NCBI GenBank assembly: GCA_963732795.1
Contig: CAVTAV010000002.1
Span: 372,001-436,000, forward strand
DNA from: CAVTAV01 sp963732795
GTDB lineage: Bacteria; Pseudomonadota; Alphaproteobacteria; CAVTAV01
Length of the DNA stretch: 64,000 nucleotides
Direction: 5' to 3'
The translations under genes and the position numbers were made by a program. The notes below the pieces were generated by a model, which was given only the letters and a program-made list of their open reading frames with translations, did no database searches and was not told the DNA's origin. This document shows positions 59,797 to 64,000 of the stretch, in pieces (the first letter of the stretch is position 1; each line of letters starts with the position of its first letter).

Positions 59797-60642
59797 CTAA
59801 TTACGCTCGCGCCGCTGTAGGAACGCCAGGCGCTCGAAGAGGTGCACGTCCTGCTCATTCTTCAAGAGGGCGCCGTGAAGGGGCGGGATGATCTTCGAGG
59901 GATCGCGTTCCTTCAGGACCTCCGGGCCGATGTCCTCGGCGACCAGGAGCTTCAGCCAATCGAGGAGCTCCGAGGTCGAGGGCTTCTTCTTGAGGCCCGG
60001 CACGTCGCGTACGTCATAGAAGATGTTGAGGGCTTCGCTGACCAGCATCTTCTTGATGTCCGGGAAGTGGACCTGGACGATCTGCGCCATGGTCTCGCGG
60101 TCGGGGAATTTGATGTAGTGGAAGAAACAGCGGCGCAGAAAGGCGTCCGGCAGCTCCTTTTCGTTGTTCGACGTGATGATCACGATCGGCCGGTTGCGGG
60201 CGGTGACCGTCTCCTGGGTTTCGTAGACATGGAATTCCATGCGGTCGAGTTCGAGAAGCAGGTCGTTGGGGAACTCGATATCCGCCTTGTCGATCTCGTC
60301 GATCAGGAGGACCGGCGCGGACTCCCTCTCGAAGGCCTCCCAGAGCTTGCCCTTGACGATGTAGTTGGCGATGTCGTGCACCCGCTCTCGACCGAGCTGG
60401 GAATCGCGAAGCCGCGAGACCGCGTCATATTCGTAAAGCCCCTGCTGGGCCTTTGTGGTCGATTTGATGTGCCACTGGATGAGCGGCTTGCCGAGCGCCT
60501 TGGCGATCTCGAAGGCGAGGATGGTCTTGCCGGTGCCGGGCTCGCCCTTGACCAGGAGCGGGCGCTCCAAGGTGATCGCCGCATTGACCGCGACCATCAG
60601 ATCCTCGGTCGCGACGTAACTCTCGGTCCCTCGAAATTTCAT
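59797..60642 (-). CDS. MoxR-family AAA ATPase
   Basis: A 281-residue protein. Walker A GEPGTGKT (33-40), Walker B VLLIDEID (111-118), sensor-like IVIITSNNEKELPDAFLRRC with the Arg finger. Chaperone-like ATPase that with a CoxE-type VWA protein assembles or activates enzyme complexes. The CoxE-like partner is 1.5 kb downstream on the same strand. ATG 60642, intact. Confidence 0.93.
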   Translation of the reverse strand: MKFRGTESYVATEDLMVAVNAAITLERPLLVKGEPGTGKTILAFEIAKALGKPLIQWHIKSTTKAQQGLYEYDAVSRLRDSQLGRERVHDIANYIVKGKLWEAFERESAPVLLIDEIDKADIEFPNDLLLELDRMEFHVYETQETVTARNRPIVIITSNNEKELPDAFLRRCFFHYIKFPDRETMAQIVQVHFPDIKKMLVSEALNIFYDVRDVPGLKKKPSTSELLDWLKLLVAEDIGPEVLKERDPSKIIPPLHGALLKNEQDVHLFERLAFLQRRERN

Positions 60643-60730
60643 CGCGTCGGCGTTTCCTTCCCGTTGTTCTCAATCGTTGGAGAGCAGGCTATGGCCTGCC
60701 CTCGCGGCGATCAAGAGGCCAGGGAAGGGA

Positions 60731-62455
60731 TCAGCGCGAGGCGAACTCCTTGAGGGCGTCGGCCGCCGAGGCGATGACGTCGTCCCAGCCGCCGCCATCC
60801 GGCCATGTGAAAAGCCGGCTATTCGAGTGGAGCGGGGTGGAATCCGTGCCGCCGAACGCCCAGTAGTGGCGGATCCGCAAGAGCGACCAAAGCTCGGTCC
60901 CGACGCCGATCGCCGTCATGCCGACGGCCGTCGCGGGCGAGAGCACGAGATCGAGGGCCGCGGTCAATGCCGCTGCGTCGTCGAGATCGTCCCGAAGGTC
61001 GATGTCGTCCCAGACATGGATGGGTACGCCAAATTGGGCGCGGGCCGCGTCGAGCTCGGCCTTGCAGTCGTCATATTGTAGATTGACGAATTGGACGCCT
61101 TCGGTACCGAAGATGGGACCCCACTGGTCGAGCGACATATAATAGCGGTTGCGATCGACGTTCCGCTTGCCGCTTCGCCAGCAGATGCCGACCTTTGGGC
61201 CCGGGCCGATCGCGTCCAGACGATCGCGCCAGAAGGCGATGCGCTCGGGATCGGGTGTCAGGAAGCCGGCGCGCTTTGGGAAGTTTTCCGGCGTGGGCCG
61301 GAAAAATTGCATCAGATCGCCCGCCGCGGCGGCGAGATCCGCCTTGGGGCCGTCCTCTTTCTGAAAATGCGGGATGAAGCGCACCCGATGCGCATCGATG
61401 GTGCGGTCGACATAGAAGCTGACCTGCGCCTTGGGGAAGGACCGCTCGAACAGGGGGATGAGGCGGTGGTCGCAGCCGATCAGGCATTGCCCGGCGTGTT
61501 CGATCAGCTCGCCGAAGACGCTGGCGAACAGGATTTCGTCGCCGATGCCCTGTTCGGGGCAGACCAGGATCGTCTTGTCGGAGATGTCCTCGCCCTGCCA
61601 TGCGGGCAGGCCATGGCTGTAGAAGGTCGTGCCGGGACGCCTCGGATCGTGCCGGATGGCGTAATGACGCCAGCCTTCCTCCAGCCGTCCGACCGCAAGC
61701 TCGCAGTGGGACAGCACGAATTGTGGCTCGACGGCCAGCTTGTCCGCTGCCATGGCCCGGTGACAAAGCTCGATACCGCGCTCGAAATCTCCTTTTAATT
61801 CCATCGATCTGGCGAGGTTATTTAAAGCCTTGGACGAATTCGGATCGAGCCGCAGGGCTTCCTCGTAGAACGGCAGAGAGGCGTCCAGACCGTCGCGGTC
61901 GTAGACCACCGTCCCCAGAGAGTTCCAAAGATCGCTGGATTCCGGATGCTGCGGGATGACTTGCTGCAGCATCGCGATCGCCTGATCGAACTGTTCCTGT
62001 TGCCGCAAGACATTGGAGAGGTTGGTATAGCCTGCCGGGTCGTCGGGCCGGTGCTGAACGTAAATCTGGAAGAATTGCAACGCGACATCGAGCATGTTCA
62101 TGCTGACCGCGAGACTACCCAGGCCGAAATGGATTTCGGGATCGTTGGGCGCCAGGTCCAGCGCGTGCTCGTAGGTCGAGATCGCCAATTGCCGGCGGCC
62201 CATGGTCGCGAGCGCGTCGGCCAGGAGCTTCATGCCGAAGACATTGTTCTTGTCGAGCTTGAGGCCCTTGAGGTGGCTCTTTGCGGCGTCGCGGACCTCG
62301 CCGCGCTTTTGAAGGGTATAGCCCTTCTTGAACAGCTTGAGGGCCTTGATCTGGTTCGGAGTCAAATTGTCGGGAACCGTCGAGCCGTCGAAAATGGCTG
62401 TCGGTGTGGCGTGATCGCCCTTCTGCTGAGTGTGCCGCGCCGCGGTTTTGGTCAT
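60731..62455 (-). CDS. TPR-glycosyltransferase, candidate flagellin glycosyltransferase (FlmG-like)
   Basis: A 574-residue cytoplasmic protein. Residues about 36-270 hold seven or so TPR repeats (FGMKLLADALATMGRRQLA, AISTYEHALDLAPND, SLPFYEEALRLDPNSSKALN). Residues about 285-574 form a GT-B-type domain starting ILVCPEQGIGDEILFAS, with GPKVGICWRSGKRNVDR and LDLVLSPATAVGMTAIGVG. This architecture matches Caulobacter FlmG, which glycosylates flagellin. Immediate proximity to flbT, flaF and flagellin supports the same role. An alternative is a general protein glycosyltransferase. ATG 62455, intact. Confidence 0.82.
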   Translation of the reverse strand: MTKTAARHTQQKGDHATPTAIFDGSTVPDNLTPNQIKALKLFKKGYTLQKRGEVRDAAKSHLKGLKLDKNNVFGMKLLADALATMGRRQLAISTYEHALDLAPNDPEIHFGLGSLAVSMNMLDVALQFFQIYVQHRPDDPAGYTNLSNVLRQQEQFDQAIAMLQQVIPQHPESSDLWNSLGTVVYDRDGLDASLPFYEEALRLDPNSSKALNNLARSMELKGDFERGIELCHRAMAADKLAVEPQFVLSHCELAVGRLEEGWRHYAIRHDPRRPGTTFYSHGLPAWQGEDISDKTILVCPEQGIGDEILFASVFGELIEHAGQCLIGCDHRLIPLFERSFPKAQVSFYVDRTIDAHRVRFIPHFQKEDGPKADLAAAAGDLMQFFRPTPENFPKRAGFLTPDPERIAFWRDRLDAIGPGPKVGICWRSGKRNVDRNRYYMSLDQWGPIFGTEGVQFVNLQYDDCKAELDAARAQFGVPIHVWDDIDLRDDLDDAAALTAALDLVLSPATAVGMTAIGVGTELWSLLRIRHYWAFGGTDSTPLHSNSRLFTWPDGGGWDDVIASAADALKEFASR

Positions 62456-62782
62456 CGGTGGAACGTCCCTCGATCCCGGAATCTTAAGCCTCTGGTAGGC
62501 ATGAAAGCCGGGCGCCGATTAAGAAACCGCTAAGACTCGCTTGATAGTCTGATAAGCGTGTCATCAAGGGGGTGTTAACTATATGTGCACGATTGGCACA
62601 TAGCTTGTTTCCCCATGGTTCGCGGTTCCGTGCCGTCCGGCCGGCCTCTTCCGGCCCAGACATGCGGAACGCTTGGAAGGAATGCGATCGACCTCGCCGC
62701 GGCGCCATGCCAGGGCCTCGGCGGAAAGATGCCAGATTTCGTTGGTCCGACAACGCGACACCCATGTAACGAGACAAGAGCA
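62456..62782. other. Divergent regulatory region, 327 bases
   Basis: No gene is supported. It separates the TPR-glycosyltransferase and flbT. It holds a sigma-54-like element at 62594-62608 facing flbT. It also holds TTAA-GAAACCG-CTAA at 62519-62533 (one mismatch from a CtrA box), 64 bases before the glycosyltransferase start. Confidence 0.5.
62594..62608 (+). promoter_or_regulatory. Sigma-54-like promoter before flbT
   Basis: TGGCAC-ATAGC-TTGT matches the -24 GG and the spacing of ten bases to the -12 dinucleotide, which is GT instead of GC. It lies about 175 bases before flbT. Confidence 0.4.
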
Positions 62783-63220
62783 ATGGCCCTCAAGATTTCC
62801 CTAAAGCCCGGCGAAAAATTCGTAGTCAACGGCGCCGTCATCACCAACGGCGACCGGCGCGCAAGCCTGATCATCCAGAACCGGGTCTCGATCCTCCGGG
62901 AGAAAGACATTCTCCAGGAGGAAGAGGCCAATACGCCGGTTCGGCGGATCTACTTCCCGATCATGCTCATGTATCTCGAGAACGAGACCGGCGCGCGGTA
63001 CTACGACGAATTCGTCGAGCGGATGTCGGAGTTCATGGGAGCGCTCGAGAATCCCGAGGTCAAGACGACCTGCCTCGCGATCAGCCGGGACGTCATGACC
63101 GGGAACTACTACCGCGCCTTGATGACCTGCAAGAAGTTATTCGAGTACGAGAAGGAAAGGCTGCAGTATGTCCCTGATGGCGTATACGAGGGTGCAACGT
63201 ACCACGGGCACGCCTCGTGA
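62783..63220 (+). CDS. flbT: Flagellin mRNA regulator FlbT
   Basis: Post-transcriptional regulator that binds the flagellin mRNA leader and represses it until the hook is complete (known from Caulobacter). The 145-residue protein begins ALKISLKPGEKFVVNGAVI. It has FPIMLMYLENETGARYYDEF and ISRDVMTGNYYRALMTCKKL, all typical. ATG 62783. It overlaps flaF by 53 bases. It sits 650 bases before the flagellin leader it would act on. Confidence 0.95.
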   Translation: MALKISLKPGEKFVVNGAVITNGDRRASLIIQNRVSILREKDILQEEEANTPVRRIYFPIMLMYLENETGARYYDEFVERMSEFMGALENPEVKTTCLAISRDVMTGNYYRALMTCKKLFEYEKERLQYVPDGVYEGATYHGHAS

Positions 63221-63641
63221 GAACGAGTACCGGCTCTTTGCGGACGTCACGCGCGGCCTGATCGAGGCCGGCAAGTCCGGCGCCCGCGACAAGACCTTCT
63301 TCGACGCGCTCGATTGGAACCGCCGTCTGTGGTCGACCCTGTCGACCGACTGCTCGTCGCCCGGCAACAAGCTCCCCAAGCAGGTCCGCGCCCAGATCAT
63401 CTCGATCAGCATCTGGGTGAGCAAATACACGTCCATGGTCGCGCTCGACCGCGCCGAGATCGGCGCGCTGATCGATATCAACCGCACGATCATGGAAGGC
63501 CTGGCGCCCAGAAGCCCCCCAGCCCACGGCCCAAAGCGCCCACGCCGCGGCGGTCTGACGGCTCCCACATTTCTCTGCATCTCGCCTGGCCGGCCGATCT
63601 TGGCCCGCGCATTCTCGCGCGACCGGGTCTTCCGGCAATAA
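63168..63641 (+). CDS. flaF: Flagellar biosynthesis regulator FlaF
   Basis: Positive regulator or chaperone of flagellin translation and secretion in Alphaproteobacteria. From ATG 63168, the domain RGLIEAGKSGARDKTFFDAL, WNRRLWSTLSTDCSSPGNKL and IDINRTIMEGL is intact. The usual protein ends about there. Here the frame goes on for 45 Pro/Arg-rich residues to 63641. A one-base frame change near 63512 would give PQPTAQSAHAAAV and a stop at 63558, so the tail may be an error product. Confidence 0.9.
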   Translation: MSLMAYTRVQRTTGTPRENEYRLFADVTRGLIEAGKSGARDKTFFDALDWNRRLWSTLSTDCSSPGNKLPKQVRAQIISISIWVSKYTSMVALDRAEIGALIDINRTIMEGLAPRSPPAHGPKRPRRGGLTAPTFLCISPGRPILARAFSRDRVFRQ

Positions 63642-63698
63642 TTGCCGGGTCCGGCAAATTTTGCCGGGCAAAACATGCCGCTCCGGCAAGATCTGCCG
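63632..63698. promoter_or_regulatory. Three tandem CCGGCAA-type palindromes, candidate FlbD-binding sites
   Basis: CCGGCAATAATTGCCGG (63632-63648), CCGGCAAATTTTGCCGG (63651-63667) and CCGGCAAGATCTGCCG (63683-63698) stand in a row 93 to 159 bases upstream of a perfect sigma-54 promoter. The half-site resembles the ftr enhancer elements bound by FlbD in Caulobacter, recalled from memory. Two of them begin at identical positions of a helical-turn-like spacing (19 bases). The first overlaps the end of flaF. Confidence 0.6.
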
Positions 63699-63790
63699 AC
63701 CACGTTCGACGCCGGGATGATGCCGGAATCCCGAAAATATCTAGGCCAGACCGGCAACTTAGTCGGATCTCTTAAAATTCTACCAATTTG

Positions 63791-63806
63791 TGGCACGCGG
63801 CTTGCG
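63791..63806 (+). promoter_or_regulatory. Sigma-54 promoter of the flagellin gene
   Basis: TGGCACG-CGGC-TTGCG fits the -24/-12 consensus with GG and GC exactly ten bases apart. It lies 66 bases before ATG 63872, leaving a leader of about 50-55 bases. Confidence 0.8.
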
Positions 63807-63871
63807 ACGGATCGCGTCGGGCAAAATGCCCACTAGCAAAACGCTAAATTTTCTCAAAAGGAGAGAAACAG

Positions 63872-64000
63872 ATGCTTTCTGTTAATACCAATGCCGGCGC
63901 GCTTGTCGCCCTCCAGAACTTGGATTCGACCAATAAGGCGCTGGAAACCACCCAAAACCGCATCAACACCGGCCTGGCCGTTTCCGGCCCGAAAGACAAT
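63872..64000 (+). CDS. Flagellin (3' cut by window end)
   Basis: The first 43 codons: MLSVNTNAGALVALQNLDST, then NKALETTQNRINTGLAVSG. This is the conserved N-terminal D0 domain of flagellin, the filament subunit secreted by the flagellar export gate. AAAGGAG about nine bases before ATG 63872 is a strong ribosome site. Sigma-54 promoter and palindromes upstream suggest late-class flagellar control. The rest is outside the window. Confidence 0.95.
   Translation, partial: MLSVNTNAGALVALQNLDSTNKALETTQNRINTGLAVSGPKDN

Overview
The window looks like a GC-rich alphaproteobacterium, probably a motile Rhodospirillales- or Caulobacter-like lineage. The evidence is a flbT-flaF-flagellin block, a sigma-54 promoter with FlbD-like palindromes before the flagellin, three perfect CtrA-type TTAA-N7-TTAA boxes, DUF2336 and DUF4170 proteins, and NADP-type icd. 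No rRNA, tRNA, CRISPR array, prophage or insertion sequence was recognised.

Layout. 0-13 kb is housekeeping: a 5'-cut lytic transglycosylase, alaS, a cyclic-nucleotide-type K+ channel, icd, a LOG-family gene, a LysM protein, an Atm1-type ABC exporter, and psd-pssA. 13-17.6 kb holds a GST, a GCS2-family carboxylate-amine ligase, a secreted protein and an acyltransferase. 17.6-19.7 kb is a lower-GC island with a DCC thiol oxidoreductase and an HTTM-like membrane protein. 19.8-26.5 kb is metabolic: RraA-type aldolase, LigB-type dioxygenase, cytochrome c, PQQ-type sugar dehydrogenase, an ArsM-type methyltransferase and modBC without modA. A lone AT-richer 352-aa gene sits at 26.7 kb. 27.8-30 kb carries hisI and znuCB. 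30-33.2 kb is a sulfur amino-acid operon (cysK-sseA-metC). 33.3-37.2 kb holds queuosine genes queF, queD, queE and queC. 37-45 kb is mixed, with manC, an orphan TRAP-type binding protein, a dipeptide epimerase, Sel1, mlaC and cytochrome c. 45.5-50.4 kb has DUF2336 and mlaE-mlaF-mlaD-lipoprotein. 50.5-54.2 kb is one intact 1241-aa coiled-coil membrane protein. 54.4-57.1 kb has an Hpt-receiver-Hpt module. 57-60.6 kb has CoxE-like and MoxR-like genes around a bactofilin-like gene. 60.7-64 kb is a TPR-glycosyltransferase next to flbT, flaF and flagellin, the last cut by the window end.

A dominant property is frame breakage. About 23 genes, including alaS, cysK and queC, can only be read by changing frame, at about 60 places in all, while neighbours of similar length are intact. 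Most breaks are repaired by removing one base. At least 13 fall on a GATC where removing A or T restores a conserved protein, often in the context TCGATCGA. A systematic consensus error is the likeliest explanation, so these genes are annotated as CDS with break positions rather than as pseudogenes.

Together the genes describe a respiring, motile, metal-managing cell: outer-membrane lipid transport (Mla), phosphatidylethanolamine synthesis, peptidoglycan turnover, tRNA queuosine modification, sulfur assimilation, zinc and molybdate uptake, aromatic-ring cleavage, and a flagellum probably under CtrA, sigma-54 and FlbD control.
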